Part shown: one piece after another, positions 23,915-33,733 of the stretch
Layout of the letters: each line of letters starts with the position of its first letter
How positions within the stretch are numbered: position 1 is the first letter of the stretch
Made by a program: the position numbers and the translations under genes
The notes under the pieces: generated by a model
Databases searched by the model: none
The model's input: only the letters and a program-made list of their open reading frames with translations
Told to the model about the DNA's origin: nothing
Assembly (NCBI GenBank): GCA_945868845.1
Contig: CAMBMS010000023.1
Coordinates: forward strand, 1-37,068
DNA: 37,068 nt
DNA from: Asaia bogorensis
GTDB taxonomy: Bacteria; Pseudomonadota; Alphaproteobacteria; Acetobacterales; Acetobacteraceae
Reading direction: 5' to 3'

Positions 23915-25398
23915 TGTTTTCGGATCTTTCCCTCATCGCCGCACGCGACGGGCTGCGCCGCCGCGATTTCACCGCCGAGGAACTCTGTCTCGAACATCTG
24001 CAATCGATCGAGGAGCTGAACCCGCGCTTGAACGCCTATATCACCGTGAGCCACAGCCAGGCTTTAGCGCAGGCGCGAGCCGCCGATACGGCCCTGACGC
24101 GCGGCGAGGCCGGGCCGCTGGCCGGCATTCCGCTAGCCATCAAGGATTTATTCTGCACGCAGGGCATCCGCACCACGGCAGCCAGCAAAATCCTCGGGCC
24201 GTTCGTACCGCCCTTTGAGAGCACTGTCACCGCCAATTTGCTACGTGATGGCGCGGTATTTTTGGGCAAGACTAATCTCGACGAATTCGCCATGGGCTCT
24301 TCTAACATGACCTCCGCCTACGGCCCGGTGGAGAACCCGTGGAAACGCCGCCAGGACCCCGATGCCGTGCTGGTTCCCGGCGGATCGTCGGGCGGCTCAG
24401 CCACGGCAGTCGCGGCGCGGCTAGCGATGGGCGGCACCGGTACCGATACCGGCGGCTCCATCCGCCAGCCCGCCAGCTTCTGCGGCATCGTCGGCATGAA
24501 GCCGACCTATGGCCGCTGCTCCCGCTGGGGCGTGGTGGCGTTCGCCTCCTCGCTCGACCATCCCGGCCCGTTTGGCCGCACGGTGGCAGACACAGCACTT
24601 TTGCTACAATCCATGGCCGGATTCGATCCAAAGGATTCTACCAGCGCCGACCGCGCGGTACCCGATTTTACCGTCGCATGCACCCGCTCCCTGAAAGGCT
24701 TGCGCATCGGCATCCCGCGCGAATACCGCGTTGATGGCATGCCGGAAGAGATCGAATTGTTGTGGCAGCGTGGCATCGCCTGGCTGCGCGACGCCGGGGC
24801 AGAGATTGTCGATGTCTCCCTACCGCACACGAAATACGGCCTCGCGGCCTATTACGTGATCGCCCCAGCGGAGGCATCGTCCAACCTGGCGCGCTACGAT
24901 GGCGTACGGTTTGGGTTGCGCACGAATGGCGACGATTTGCGTGATCTTTATGAACGCACCCGTGCGGCAGGTTTTGGTACAGAAGTTAAACGCCGAATTT
25001 TTATCGGCACCTATGTTCTCTCAGCCGGCTATTACGATGCCTATTATCTACGCGCGCAAAAAGTCCGGACATTGATTTTGCGCGACTTCACCAAAGTGTT
25101 TGAGCAGGTGGACGCGTTACTGACCCCCACAGCACCATCCGCCGCCTTCGGCATCGCCGAAAAAACCGACGATCCGGTGACGATGTATTTGAACGACGTG
25201 TTTACTGTTAATGCCGATCTCGCCGGCATTCCGGGCCTGTCCGTTCCCGCCGGCCTTGACGCGGATGGCCTGCCGCTGGGCTTGCAGGTGCTGGGGCGGC
25301 CATTCGATGAGGAAACCGTCTTCGCCATCGGCGCCGCCATCGAACGCGCAGCGTCATTCACGGCCTTGCCCAGCCTGCGCGCGGGAGCAACAGCATGA
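23911..25398 (+). CDS. gatA: Asp-tRNA(Asn)/Glu-tRNA(Gln) amidotransferase subunit A
   Basis: The glutaminase subunit of GatCAB, 495 residues, of the amidase signature family. The Ser-cisSer-Lys triad is intact: Lys78 in LAIKDLF, Ser159 in PGGSSGGSA and Ser183 in [16 protein letters not shown]. It releases ammonia from glutamine or asparagine for transfer to the charged tRNA on GatB. The gene overlaps gatC upstream and gatB downstream by four bases each. An ATG three bases further in (MMF...) is an alternative start. Confidence 0.97.
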   Translation: MMFSDLSLIAARDGLRRRDFTAEELCLEHLQSIEELNPRLNAYITVSHSQALAQARAADTALTRGEAGPLAGIPLAIKDLFCTQGIRTTAASKILGPFVPPFESTVTANLLRDGAVFLGKTNLDEFAMGSSNMTSAYGPVENPWKRRQDPDAVLVPGGSSGGSATAVAARLAMGGTGTDTGGSIRQPASFCGIVGMKPTYGRCSRWGVVAFASSLDHPGPFGRTVADTALLLQSMAGFDPKDSTSADRAVPDFTVACTRSLKGLRIGIPREYRVDGMPEEIELLWQRGIAWLRDAGAEIVDVSLPHTKYGLAAYYVIAPAEASSNLARYDGVRFGLRTNGDDLRDLYERTRAAGFGTEVKRRIFIGTYVLSAGYYDAYYLRAQKVRTLILRDFTKVFEQVDALLTPTAPSAAFGIAEKTDDPVTMYLNDVFTVNADLAGIPGLSVPAGLDADGLPLGLQVLGRPFDEETVFAIGAAIERAASFTALPSLRAGATA

Positions 25399-26849
25399 AC
25401 TACATCATCGAAGGCCGCACCGGGCCTTGGGAAATCGTCGTCGGACTGGAAGTCCACGCCCAGGTGATAAGCCAATCGAAACTTTTCTCCGGTGCCGCGG
25501 CAACTTTCGGCGCCCCGCCGAACACGCAAGTCAGTTTCGTTGATGCCGCCTTCCCCGGCATGCTGCCCGTGATCAACCGCGATTGCGTAGCGCAGGCCGT
25601 GCGTACCGGGTTAGGCTTAAATGCAAAAATTAACCTTGTCAGCCGATTCGACAGGAAAAATTATTTTTATGCTGACCTGCCCTCCGGTTATCAGATCAGT
25701 CAGTTTGAATACCCTATCGTCGGCACTGGTGTGATCAACATCGAATTGGCGGATGGTACGACCAAACAAATCGGCATCACGCGGCTGCACCTGGAACAGG
25801 ACGCCGGAAAATCCCTGCACGACCAGCATCCGACGAAAACTTTTATTGATCTCAACCGCTCCGGCGTAGCGCTAATGGAGATTGTGAGCGAGCCTGATAT
25901 CAGATCACCTGAGGAGGCAGGAGCGTACGTACGAAAATTACGCTCCATCCTACGTTATCTGGGGACGTGTGATGGGAATATGGAGGAGGGGTCGTTACGC
26001 GCCGATGTGAACGTCTCCGTCCGCAAGACGGGCGAATCCTACCGCACACGCTGCGAGATTAAGAACGTAAACTCTATCCGATTCGTTATGCAAGCCGTGG
26101 AGGTGGAGGCTTTGCGCCAAATTGAGGTCTGGGAATCCGGCGGTACGGTCAATCAGGAAACCCGCCTATTCGATCCCAATCGCAGCGAGACGCGATCAAT
26201 GCGCAGCAAGGAAGACGCGCATGACTATCGTTATTTTCCCGACCCCGACCTGTTACCCGTGGTGCTGGACGCAGACTGGGTCAAGGCCCTGCGCGAATCT
26301 TTGCCGGAATTGCCGGATGCGAAGAAGGCACGCTTCATGCGCGATTACGGCCTCAGCAGCTACAACGCCACAGTCCTGGTCGGTGAACGCGCCACGGCGG
26401 AGTTTTTCGAAACCGTGGCGTACAAGCGCGACGGCAAGATGGCAGCAAACTGGGTCACCGGCGATCTGTTTGCCGCGCTGAACCGTGCTGGGCTTGGGAT
26501 CGAGGCCTCTCCCTTGACGGCGGAACATCTCGGCGGCCTGCTCGATCTAATCGCCGACAACACAATTAATGGCAAGATCGCGAAGGATGTTTTCTCAGCC
26601 ATGATGGATACCGGAAAATCAGCCGCCGCGATCGTCGATGAAAAAGGCCTCCGCCAAGTGACGGATTCCAGCGCGATCGATGCGGCAGTGAAAAAAATCC
26701 TTATCGCCAACCCATCCCAGGTTGCCGCCTATAAGACGGGGCAAGAAAAAATGTTCGGCTTCTTCGTCGGCCAAGTGATGAAGGCGATGGAGGGCAAGGG
26801 AAACCCGGCACTGGTCAACGCAGCATTGCGCAAGGGTTTGTCCGGCTGA
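25395..26849 (+). CDS. gatB: Asp-tRNA(Asn)/Glu-tRNA(Gln) amidotransferase subunit B
   Basis: The kinase/amidotransferase subunit of GatCAB, 484 residues. The signature region is complete: [13 protein letters not shown], the Cys-poor [83 protein letters not shown] and [16 protein letters not shown]. The C-terminal YqeY-like tail (about 340-484) contacts tRNA. It is the last gene of the gatCAB operon. The 149 bases after its stop contain no further gene I can support. Confidence 0.97.
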   Translation: MNYIIEGRTGPWEIVVGLEVHAQVISQSKLFSGAAATFGAPPNTQVSFVDAAFPGMLPVINRDCVAQAVRTGLGLNAKINLVSRFDRKNYFYADLPSGYQISQFEYPIVGTGVINIELADGTTKQIGITRLHLEQDAGKSLHDQHPTKTFIDLNRSGVALMEIVSEPDIRSPEEAGAYVRKLRSILRYLGTCDGNMEEGSLRADVNVSVRKTGESYRTRCEIKNVNSIRFVMQAVEVEALRQIEVWESGGTVNQETRLFDPNRSETRSMRSKEDAHDYRYFPDPDLLPVVLDADWVKALRESLPELPDAKKARFMRDYGLSSYNATVLVGERATAEFFETVAYKRDGKMAANWVTGDLFAALNRAGLGIEASPLTAEHLGGLLDLIADNTINGKIAKDVFSAMMDTGKSAAAIVDEKGLRQVTDSSAIDAAVKKILIANPSQVAAYKTGQEKMFGFFVGQVMKAMEGKGNPALVNAALRKGLSG

Positions 26850-26998
26850 CGTGCGGCTTATTTTTCTCGTTTTGCAGCTTTGTCAGATTAGCAGTCCAGT
26901 GTAGCAGGAGAAGACATAGACTATATTTCCGACACCTACCGCCAGGGCAAAGAAATGCGCCAGCGGCGCAATTCCCGCGAGGTAGATCGCATCCTGCG

Positions 26999-27766
26999 TT
27001 ATTCGGAATAACGCGCCGGGCGCTTTTCGAAAAACGCCGCCGTGGCTTCCTTGCTGTCAGGATGATCGCGCAGTTGCACGGTCATGTTCTGTTCATAGCG
27101 ATAACCATCGCGCAACGTCATGTCCTCAATCGCGTTCAGGGTTTCCTTCGCCAGCTGCATTGTGAACGGACTTTTGCTTGCAAGCTCCCGCCCAAATCCC
27201 ATCGCGCAGTCCAAAACTTGTTCGCGCGGTACGCAGGCCTCCACGATACCCAGCCGATAAAGTTCCGGCCCCGGGACGCGATAACCGGTCAGCATCATCC
27301 GCCGCAACGTCGAATGCCCGAACAGCCGCTGCGCATGCTTGCCCCCACCCATCAGCCCAACATTGATCTCCGGCAGACCGAGGCACGCTTCCTCCGCCGC
27401 GACCAGAATATCGCACGATGCCGCCAACCCTAGCCCAGCGCCCAGCGCCGGCCCGTTTAACGCGCCCACCACCGGCTTCTTGCATTCGCGGATGGCATGG
27501 AAACTTTCCCGCGCGCGCCGGTTATGCGCCCATTTATCTCCGGGCGTGGCGCCGACCGCGACGCGCGCGCGCATATCCGCCCCAGCCGAAAAAACTTTCC
27601 CCGCGCCGATGAGCACGATGGAGCGGCACGCCCGGGTGTCCGACAGCGCGTCCATCACCTGAATCATCTCCTCATAGAACTGCCCGTTCTGGGCGTTCAC
27701 GGGCGGGTTGTTCATCGTCACAACGGCGACATGGCCGTCAATCGTATAGGTAATGAGCTCAGTCAT
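26999..27766 (-). CDS. Enoyl-CoA hydratase/isomerase (crotonase) family protein
   Basis: A soluble crotonase-fold enzyme of 255 residues acting on an acyl-CoA. The oxyanion-hole segments are GAGKVFSAGADM (about 54-65) and LNGPALGAGLGLAASCD (103-119). Of the two glutamates used by true enoyl-CoA hydratase, the one in LPEINVG is kept (Glu133), but the other position, GGGCE in the rat enzyme, is Gly113 here. It may therefore be an isomerase, hydrolase or other crotonase rather than a hydratase (inference). The ATG at 27764-27766 fits the family start MTELITYTIDGHVAVVTMNNPPVN; five more codons upstream are optional. It converges on gatB. Confidence 0.9.
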   Translation of the reverse strand: MTELITYTIDGHVAVVTMNNPPVNAQNGQFYEEMIQVMDALSDTRACRSIVLIGAGKVFSAGADMRARVAVGATPGDKWAHNRRARESFHAIRECKKPVVGALNGPALGAGLGLAASCDILVAAEEACLGLPEINVGLMGGGKHAQRLFGHSTLRRMMLTGYRVPGPELYRLGIVEACVPREQVLDCAMGFGRELASKSPFTMQLAKETLNAIEDMTLRDGYRYEQNMTVQLRDHPDSKEATAAFFEKRPARYSE

Positions 27767-27857
27767 TGCGCTGCCCTCCACACGGCTTAGGGACCGACGC
27801 TAGCCCAGCCCCGGCCCGCCTGCTACAAGCCCGCCCCGCAACAACGCCCCGAGACAA

Positions 27858-28607
27858 ATGGCCGGCCATTCGCAGTTCAAGAACATCATGCACCGCAAGG
27901 GCGCGCAGGACGCCAAGCGCGGCCGCATCTTTGCCCGTTTGATCCGCGAAATAACCGTCGCCGCCAAATCCGGCCTTCCTGATCCCGCCGCCAACCCGCG
28001 TCTGCGCGCCGCCATTACCGCTGCGCGCCTAGCCAACATGACTAAGGACACAATCGAGCGAGCGATCAAGAAAGCCGGCGGCGGCGCTGCCGGGGAGGAT
28101 TACGTGGAGGTGCGCTACGAAGGCTACGGCCCCGCCGGGGTCGCCGTCATCGTCGAGGCGCTGACCGACAACCGTAACCGCACAGCCTCCGATGTCCGCT
28201 CCGCCTTCGCCAAGCATGGCGGCGCGCTGGGCGAGACGAATTCCGTCGCGTTCCTGTTCAACCGGATCGGTACCATCCGTTACGCCGCCAACATCGCCAG
28301 CGAGGATTCTGTCCTTGAAGCCGCCATCGAGGCCGGTGCGGACGATGTCGTCTCGGACGACGAGACGCACGAAATCACCTGCGCGCCGGAAAATTTCTTC
28401 GTCGTGCGCGACGCATTGGAAGAAAAATTCGGCGGCCCCGACGAAGCCAAAATCGACTGGCGTCCTACCACCACCGTCGTGCTGGACGAAGACAAGGCCG
28501 CGCAACTGCTGAAACTTCTGGACGCGCTGGACGAGAGCGACGACGTGCAGAATGTGATGGCTAATTTCGACATACCCGACGCGGTGATGAGGAAATTTTC
28601 GGAATAG
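27858..28607 (+). CDS. yebC: YebC/PmpR/TACO1-family protein
   Basis: A 249-residue cytoplasmic protein with the unmistakable start [21 protein letters not shown], followed by [26 protein letters not shown] and the central [31 protein letters not shown]. Family members are annotated as transcriptional regulators, and some act in translation, relieving ribosome stalling at proline stretches; the sequence does not decide between these. In many proteobacteria yebC sits directly before ruvC; here a TctC-type gene and a pseudogene are inserted between them. Confidence 0.97.
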   Translation: MAGHSQFKNIMHRKGAQDAKRGRIFARLIREITVAAKSGLPDPAANPRLRAAITAARLANMTKDTIERAIKKAGGGAAGEDYVEVRYEGYGPAGVAVIVEALTDNRNRTASDVRSAFAKHGGALGETNSVAFLFNRIGTIRYAANIASEDSVLEAAIEAGADDVVSDDETHEITCAPENFFVVRDALEEKFGGPDEAKIDWRPTTTVVLDEDKAAQLLKLLDALDESDDVQNVMANFDIPDAVMRKFSE

Positions 28608-28718
28608 CTCATTCGTCGCTGATGCTGAGTCCGTACCAAGACCAGACACTTGACGGAACGTCAGAGGGGCCTGTCAAATAGATTTCCATGCTATTAAAGA
28701 AGATATCGAGGAGGATAC

Positions 28719-29693
28719 ATGCGCCGTCGACAAATCCTGCAACTGGGGACGGCAGCAGCTGTCACATCCCCTCTGGCCCGCCCGCAAATCGCCAATGCTC
28801 AGGCCGCCTGGCCGAACAAGCCAGTGCGGGTGCTTGTGCCCTTCGCTGCCGGCGGCGGGACGGATGTGATAGCGCGGCCGTGGGCGGACATGCTGGGGCG
28901 TGCCTTCGGACAGCAATTCGTGGTGGAAAACCGCGGCGGCGCCAGCGGCATCATCGGCACGGAAGCCGTAGTGCGCTCAGCGGGCGATGGCTATACGTTG
29001 CTGGTTTCCTCCAACACCACCACGGTCAACCTACCGCTTTTGCGCAAGGTTCCTTACGATCCAGCGCAACTGGAACCGATCGCGCGGCTGGGCGATGTGG
29101 TGACCGGCTTTACCATCCACCCATCGGTCGGCGCGAAGACCTTCAAGGAGATGCTCGACTATGCAAAGCAGAATCCCGGCAAGCTCTCGTTTGGCTCGTC
29201 GGGGCCGGGCACGGGGCCGCATATGCGCCTGGAAATGCTCAAACTGCGCACCAAGGCGGATATTCTGCATGTGCCCTATCGCGGCGGCGCCGACGCGCTG
29301 ATCGACATGCTGGCAGGGCACGTGCTGATGATGAATGAGCCGGTGACCAACCCGCACGTGAAGGCCGGAAAACTGCACATGCTGTGCACCAACCATAGCG
29401 AGCGTAATCCGGATTTCCCGGAAATCCCGACCCTGACGGAGTTGGGCTATCCCAACTCCGACGCGCCGATCTGGATGAGCCTGTGGTGCCCCGCGGGGAC
29501 GCCGAAGGAGATCAAGGTACGGCTGAACGAGGAGATCGTGAAGCAGTCGAAAACCCCGGAGATGCGCGAGAAACTGCGCCTGGCAGGCGCCGCACCGGTG
29601 GTCCAGACTATGGCGGAGCTGGAAGCGTTCCGCGCCGCCGACATCAAGCAGATGGCGGAACTGATCAAGATCGCGAACATCAAGATCGAGTAG
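28719..29693 (+). CDS. Tripartite tricarboxylate transporter-type periplasmic binding protein (TctC/Bug family)
   Basis: A secreted solute-binding protein of 324 residues. The export signal carries an N-terminal RRR followed by a weakly hydrophobic run (LGTAAAVTSPLARP) and ends at ANAQA, so Tat export is possible. The mature part begins WPNKPVRVLVPFAAGGGTDVIARPWADML, the diagnostic Bug start. VVENRGGASGIIGTEAV, VPYRGGADALIDMLAGHV and WCPAGTPKEIKVRLNEEI follow. Members bind carboxylates and similar small molecules. No TctA/TctB membrane genes are near, which is common for orphan Bug proteins. The start has GAGGAGGA ahead. It separates yebC from ruvC, perhaps a later insertion (inference). Confidence 0.93.
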   Translation: MRRRQILQLGTAAAVTSPLARPQIANAQAAWPNKPVRVLVPFAAGGGTDVIARPWADMLGRAFGQQFVVENRGGASGIIGTEAVVRSAGDGYTLLVSSNTTTVNLPLLRKVPYDPAQLEPIARLGDVVTGFTIHPSVGAKTFKEMLDYAKQNPGKLSFGSSGPGTGPHMRLEMLKLRTKADILHVPYRGGADALIDMLAGHVLMMNEPVTNPHVKAGKLHMLCTNHSERNPDFPEIPTLTELGYPNSDAPIWMSLWCPAGTPKEIKVRLNEEIVKQSKTPEMREKLRLAGAAPVVQTMAELEAFRAADIKQMAELIKIANIKIE

Positions 29694-29701
29694 GCGCGGA
29701 G

Positions 29702-30078
29702 TCAGCCACCAATATACCGCCACAGCCCGCGCGCCAGTTCGATCAGCAAGATCAGCCCGGCACTCCCCGCCGGCCTGGCACGCAGATAAAGCGCAGTGAT
29801 GAACGGATCGAAGCGCACCGACAGCGCCAGCAGCGCCACGAGCTTGGCCCGCCGCAGGCTGGAGCGGGTCCGACGCCGCAGCGCGTTGCAGGGTTCCAGC
29901 CCGTCGCGCGGGCAGCGCACCAATTCCGGTCCCAGCCAGTCCCGCCAGGACCGGCGATACAGCACGATAAGCAGCCAACGGATGTAGATGCGTAGGACGT
30001 CGTCGTGATCGCTCCGCCCCTCACTGCGCCGAGGCAGGCGATCATGGCGGGATAGAGCAAGTGGTCGAACAGCACCAC
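29702..30078 (-). pseudogene. Probable frameshifted remnant of a small membrane protein gene
   Basis: One minus-strand frame opens VVLFDHLLYPAMIACLGAVRGGAI. After a shift near 30000 another frame continues RIYIRWLLIVLYRRSWRDWL, LRRAKLVALLALSVRFDPF, ITALYLRARPAG and ILLIELARGLWRYIGG before a stop at 29702. Together they resemble a class of small bacterial membrane proteins I remember, with ..RDWLGIE.. and ..LSVKFDPFITTAYLR.. motifs. The two parts need a frameshift and no good ribosome site is visible. An alternative is a short intact gene of 87 codons from a GTG at 29965. The function is unknown. Confidence 0.45.
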
Positions 30079-30206
30079 CTACGCGTGGTTGCCAGCATGC
30101 CCGATGACGATGGCGCCGAGGCGGTCCCGATCCGTGGCAAGTCAGACGGAAGGTTGTTTCCTGTCGTCACCCCCGAATCGGCCCGCCGTGGCAAACGGAC
30201 AGAAGA

Positions 30207-30713
30207 ATGGTCAAACTCGTTGGCATCGACCCTGGTCTGCGCTTTACCGGCTGGGGCATCATCGCGGCGGACGGAAACCGCTTGCGCCATATCGCCGATG
30301 GGGTGATTGCGACCGACAGCGATCTCTCGGTGCCTGAGCGGTTGAAAATTCTGCATGAGGCCCTGCAAATTCTGCTGGAAACCCATCGCCCAGACGAGGC
30401 GGCAGTGGAGGAAACCTATGTCAACCGCAACGGCGCCGCGACGCTGAAACTCGGGTATGCCCGCGGGGTGGCGTTGCTGGCGCCGGCCCTGGCTGGGATC
30501 ACGGTAGTCGAATATGGCGCGAAAGCGGTGAAATCGGCCGTGGTCGGTACCGGCAACGCGGACAAGGCACAGGTGGAAATGATGGTCCGCCGGCTGCTGC
30601 CGGGCGCCACCATCCGCCGCGCCGATGCCGCCGATGCCCTGGCCGTCGCGATCTGCCACGCGCATCACCGCGCCTCCAAATCCGCCTGGGCAGCGGCGGA
30701 GCGGATAGCATGA
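30207..30713 (+). CDS. ruvC: Crossover junction endodeoxyribonuclease RuvC
   Basis: The Holliday junction resolvase, 168 residues with an RNase H-like fold. The four catalytic acidic residues are seen: Asp8 in GIDPGLRFTGWG, Glu68 (or 69) in AAVEETYVNRNG, and Asp140 and Asp143 in RADAADALAVAICHAH. The DNA-contact stretch YGAKAVKSAVVGTGNADKAQV is also present. It cuts four-way junctions with RuvAB in homologous recombination. The stop overlaps the ruvA start (ATGA at 30710-30713), so ruvC, ruvA and ruvB form an operon. Confidence 0.97.
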   Translation: MVKLVGIDPGLRFTGWGIIAADGNRLRHIADGVIATDSDLSVPERLKILHEALQILLETHRPDEAAVEETYVNRNGAATLKLGYARGVALLAPALAGITVVEYGAKAVKSAVVGTGNADKAQVEMMVRRLLPGATIRRADAADALAVAICHAHHRASKSAWAAAERIA

Positions 30714-31309
30714 TCGCCCAGCTGATCGGCCGGATCGAGGCCATCGCCGATGGCACCTGCATCGTCGATGTGAACGGCGTTGGCTACCTAGTGCAGGCCT
30801 CCACCCGCACGCTCGCCACCCTACCCAGACCGCCCGAACCAGCAAAAATACTGATCGAGACGCAGGTGCGCGAGGACGCCATTCTGCTCTTCGGTTTTGC
30901 CGACAGCGCCGAGCGCGACTGGTTCCGCCTGCTCAGCACCGTGCATGGCGTTGGCGCGAAGGTTGCGCTGGCGATCCTTTCGACGCTCGCGCCAGGCGAA
31001 CTGGTCGGCGCCATCGCCGCCGGGGACCGTGCCAAGGTGACGCGCGCGCCGGGTGTGGGGGCGAAGCTCGCCTTACGGATCCTGGCGGAACTGCGCGAAA
31101 AAGCTGGTGCCATGCCCACCGGCGCGTCCTTCGTCCCGCTGGCAAGGCTTCCCGTCGGGCCGGAGGAGGAGGCGTTGTCAGCCCTACTCAATCTTGGCTA
31201 TCGCCGCGCCGAAGCGCAACCGGCAGTGGCGCGGGTGGTTGAACGCCTGGGCGACGGAGCCAGCTTGGATCAGGTGATCCGCGACAGCCTGAAGGAACTG
31301 GCCAGATGA
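30710..31309 (+). CDS. ruvA: Holliday junction branch migration protein RuvA
   Basis: The junction-binding subunit, 199 residues. Domain I opens MIAQLIGRIEAI...IVDVNGVGYLV. Two helix-hairpin-helix motifs follow in LLSTVHGVGAKVALAILS and VTRAPGVGAKLALRILAELREK. Domain III (about 150-199) holds the RuvB-contact helix EEEALSALLNLGYRRAEA. RuvA binds the four-way junction as a tetramer and loads RuvB. Overlapping start with ruvC and 24 bases to ruvB. Confidence 0.97.
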   Translation: MIAQLIGRIEAIADGTCIVDVNGVGYLVQASTRTLATLPRPPEPAKILIETQVREDAILLFGFADSAERDWFRLLSTVHGVGAKVALAILSTLAPGELVGAIAAGDRAKVTRAPGVGAKLALRILAELREKAGAMPTGASFVPLARLPVGPEEEALSALLNLGYRRAEAQPAVARVVERLGDGASLDQVIRDSLKELAR

Positions 31310-31333
31310 GCTCGATGCCATGTACGACGCCAA

Positions 31334-32380
31334 ATGAGTGACGATCGCGCCATCTCCGCGCAACGGACCGACGAAGATGCGGGCGAAGTCTCGCTGCGCC
31401 CGCAAACCCTGACCGAATTCGTCGGCCAACGCGCAACCCGGGAGAATCTAGCCATTTTCATCCAGGCGGCGCGCGGGCGCGGCGAGGCGCTGGATCATGT
31501 CCTCCTCCACGGCCCGCCCGGATTGGGAAAAACTACTCTGGCGCAGATCGTGGCGCGGGAACTCGGAGTGGGATTTCGCGCCACCTCCGGCCCGGTCATC
31601 CAGCGCGCCGGCGATCTCGCCGCCATCCTGACCAATTTGCAGCCCCGAGATGTGCTGTTCATCGACGAAATCCACCGCATGCAACCCGCGATCGAAGAAA
31701 TTCTCTACCCGGCGATGGAGGATTTCCAGCTCGACCTGATCATCGGCGAAGGCCCCGCCGCACGCTCTGTGCGCATCGATCTTTCGCCTTTTACTTTGGT
31801 CGGCGCCACAACCCGCGCCGGGCTGCTGGCTACGCCCTTGCGCGATCGCTTCGGCATCCCCCTGCGGTTGGTTTTCTACACGCCGGAAGAACTTCTGCTG
31901 ATTGTCGCGCGGGGCGCGGAGAAACTCGGTTTTTCCCTCACAAGCGAGGGCGCGGAGGAGATCGCCCGGCGCGCGCGCGGCACGCCGCGAATCGCCGGGA
32001 GGCTGTTGCGCCGGGTGCGCGATTTCGCCGCCGTGGCCGGCCATTCGCCGGTGGACCGGACGACCGCGGACAGTGCGCTAACCAGACTTGAAGTGGACCG
32101 CCTCGGTCTCGATGCGATGGACCGGCGTTATCTGTCGCGCATCGCGGAACATTACGCGGGTGGCCCGGTCGGCGTCGAAACCCTTGCCGCCGCACTGGCG
32201 GAAGCGCGCGATACGCTCGAAGATGTGATCGAGCCTTATTTACTGCAGGAGGGTTTCATTTTGCGCACCTCGCGCGGGCGCATGATGGGCGAATCCGGCT
32301 GGCGCCATCTGGGCCTAACGCCGCCGGCCGCCACCGCCGCGCAGCTCGATCTCCTACGCAATACGGAGTCCGAACAATGA
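31334..32380 (+). CDS. ruvB: Holliday junction branch migration ATPase RuvB
   Basis: The AAA+ motor of branch migration, 348 residues. It has the N-terminal [12 protein letters not shown], Walker [13 protein letters not shown] (about 59-70), Walker [12 protein letters not shown], sensor 1 [12 protein letters not shown], the arginine finger in TPLRDRFG and sensor 2 in [17 protein letters not shown]. The C-terminal winged helix contains [18 protein letters not shown]. The ATG at 31334 has no clear ribosome site, so translation is probably coupled to ruvA, whose stop is 24 bases upstream. Confidence 0.97.
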   Translation: MSDDRAISAQRTDEDAGEVSLRPQTLTEFVGQRATRENLAIFIQAARGRGEALDHVLLHGPPGLGKTTLAQIVARELGVGFRATSGPVIQRAGDLAAILTNLQPRDVLFIDEIHRMQPAIEEILYPAMEDFQLDLIIGEGPAARSVRIDLSPFTLVGATTRAGLLATPLRDRFGIPLRLVFYTPEELLLIVARGAEKLGFSLTSEGAEEIARRARGTPRIAGRLLRRVRDFAAVAGHSPVDRTTADSALTRLEVDRLGLDAMDRRYLSRIAEHYAGGPVGVETLAAALAEARDTLEDVIEPYLLQEGFILRTSRGRMMGESGWRHLGLTPPAATAAQLDLLRNTESEQ

Positions 32381-32390
32381 TCGCATCCCG

Positions 32391-32480
32391 TCTCGTCACC
32401 CCGGCGCAAGCTGGGGTCCAGCCGAGGGTGCGCAACCTGGCCCGATGGATGCCGGCCTATGCCGGGGTGACGATCAGGGA
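32391..32480. repeat. REP-like palindromic intergenic element
   Basis: CGTCACCCCGGC (32394-32405) is repeated as its exact reverse complement GCCGGGGTGACG (32461-32472), with further partly matching bases inside (GCTGGGGTCCAG against GATGGATGCCGGC). The layout is that of the dispersed palindromes common in alphaproteobacterial intergenic DNA (GTCACCCCGGCGCAAGC...GCCGGGGTGAC). It sits between ruvB and ybgC and could fold into a long hairpin in the transcript, acting as a partial terminator or mRNA stabiliser (inference). I see no second copy in this window. Confidence 0.75.
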
Positions 32481-32517
32481 TGATAGATGAATAACCCTAA
32501 GGCGGAGCCGTAGGTGA

Positions 32518-32988
32518 ATGAATTGCAATGTTCCCTCCACTGGGTGCGCGGATCCGCACCGCTATACGGTGCGGGTTTACTATGAGGACACGGATGCCGG
32601 CGGGATCGTCTATTATGCGAATTACCTGCGCTTCATCGAACGCGCCCGCACCGAAGCCCTGCGCACACTGGGGATCCCCCATGCGCAATTGGTGGCGCAA
32701 TTCTCCCGTATGTTCGTGGTGCGGCGCGTAGAGATGGATTATCTCCGCCCAGCGCGGGTAGACGATTTGCTGGTGATCACGACCTCGGCGGAAGACACCG
32801 GCGGAGCCTCGCTGATTCTGCGTCAGACGGTGCGGGCGGAGGATGGCACGCAACTGGCCGACGCGCGCGTGCACATCGCCTGCGTTGCAGTGGCGAACGG
32901 CGCGGTGAGGCGCATTCCGCGGGAGTGGCTGACCGCGCTGCAATCGCTGCGCATGGCACATCAAGAGCAAACACGGAGCGGTAGGTGA
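32518..32988 (+). CDS. ybgC: Tol-Pal-associated acyl-CoA thioesterase YbgC
   Basis: A hot-dog-fold thioesterase of 156 residues, first gene of the tol-pal cluster. The 4-hydroxybenzoyl-CoA thioesterase-like signature is clear: VRVYYEDTDAGGIVYYANYLRFIERARTEAL, with the catalytic Asp in EDTDAGG. The family hydrolyses short-chain or acyl-carrier-protein-linked acyl groups and associates with the Tol-Pal region. The ATG at 32518 has AGGTG just ahead. The stop overlaps the GTG start of tolQ (GTGA at 32985-32988). Confidence 0.95.
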   Translation: MNCNVPSTGCADPHRYTVRVYYEDTDAGGIVYYANYLRFIERARTEALRTLGIPHAQLVAQFSRMFVVRRVEMDYLRPARVDDLLVITTSAEDTGGASLILRQTVRAEDGTQLADARVHIACVAVANGAVRRIPREWLTALQSLRMAHQEQTRSGR

Positions 32989-33710
32989 ACGATCGGGTGG
33001 TAGACACGGCAAAGCTGGCAGCGACAGCGGGTGATCTCTCGCTCTGGGGCCTGTTCGCGCAGGCCGATATCGTGGTGAAGCTGACGATGATCCTGCTGAT
33101 CTTCGCCAGCATCTGGGTCTGGGCCATCGTATTCGAGAAATGGCAAAGCCTGCGCCGCGCCAACCGCAACGCCGATGCGTTCGAGGATAGATTCTGGTCC
33201 GGCGGCAGCCTGGAGGAGCTTTATGACCAGGAAGGCGCAAAACCCGCCCATCCGATGGCCGCCGTGTTCGGCGCCGCGATGGGCGAGTGGCGGCGCAGCG
33301 TGCGCGCAGCCGGCGCAGATGTCGTGCGCTCCTCCGTCAACGGGCGCGTCGACCGCGTTATCAGCATGACGGTGCAACGGGAAATGGACCGGCTGGAACG
33401 CTGGATGGTATTTTTGGCCTCCGTCGGGTCCACCGCGCCGTTTATCGGGCTGTTCGGCACGGTCTGGGGCATCATGCATTCCTTCTCCGCCATCGCGACG
33501 ATGCATAGTACCTCCCTCGCCGTGGTCGCGCCGGGTATCGCGGAGGCGCTGTTCGCCACCGCCATCGGCCTCGTCGCCGCCATTCCGGCAGTTCTCGCCT
33601 ACAACAAGATCAGCAACGAACTGTCCCGTTTTGCTGCGCGGCTGGAGGGGTTCGGGACCGAATTTTCTGCCATTTTGTCGCGCCAGAACGAGGAGCGACC
33701 CTCATCATGA
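32985..33710 (+). CDS. tolQ: Tol-Pal system inner-membrane protein TolQ
   Basis: A MotA/TolQ/ExbB-type proton-channel subunit of 241 residues. Three membrane segments are visible near residues 26-46, 136-160 and 172-197, the last two containing the conserved GSTAPFIGLFGTVWGIMHSF and ALFATAIGLVAAIPAVLAYNK. With TolR it uses the proton gradient to energise TolA during outer-membrane constriction at division. It starts with GTG overlapping the ybgC stop. A tiny frame (MTRKKKA) lies between tolQ and tolR and is probably not a gene. Confidence 0.96.
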   Translation: MNDRVVDTAKLAATAGDLSLWGLFAQADIVVKLTMILLIFASIWVWAIVFEKWQSLRRANRNADAFEDRFWSGGSLEELYDQEGAKPAHPMAAVFGAAMGEWRRSVRAAGADVVRSSVNGRVDRVISMTVQREMDRLERWMVFLASVGSTAPFIGLFGTVWGIMHSFSAIATMHSTSLAVVAPGIAEALFATAIGLVAAIPAVLAYNKISNELSRFAARLEGFGTEFSAILSRQNEERPSS

Positions 33711-33733
33711 CACGCAAGAAGAAGGCCTGAGCC

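Noticed and set aside
26920-27011. A stop-bounded plus-strand frame after gatB ending in RYSE
   Set aside because: It has no start codon or ribosome site, and the RYSE end mirrors the palindromic end of the antisense crotonase gene.
33707-33730. Tiny frame MTRKKKA between tolQ and tolR
   Set aside because: Seven codons with no known counterpart; it overlaps the ribosome site of tolR and is most likely chance.
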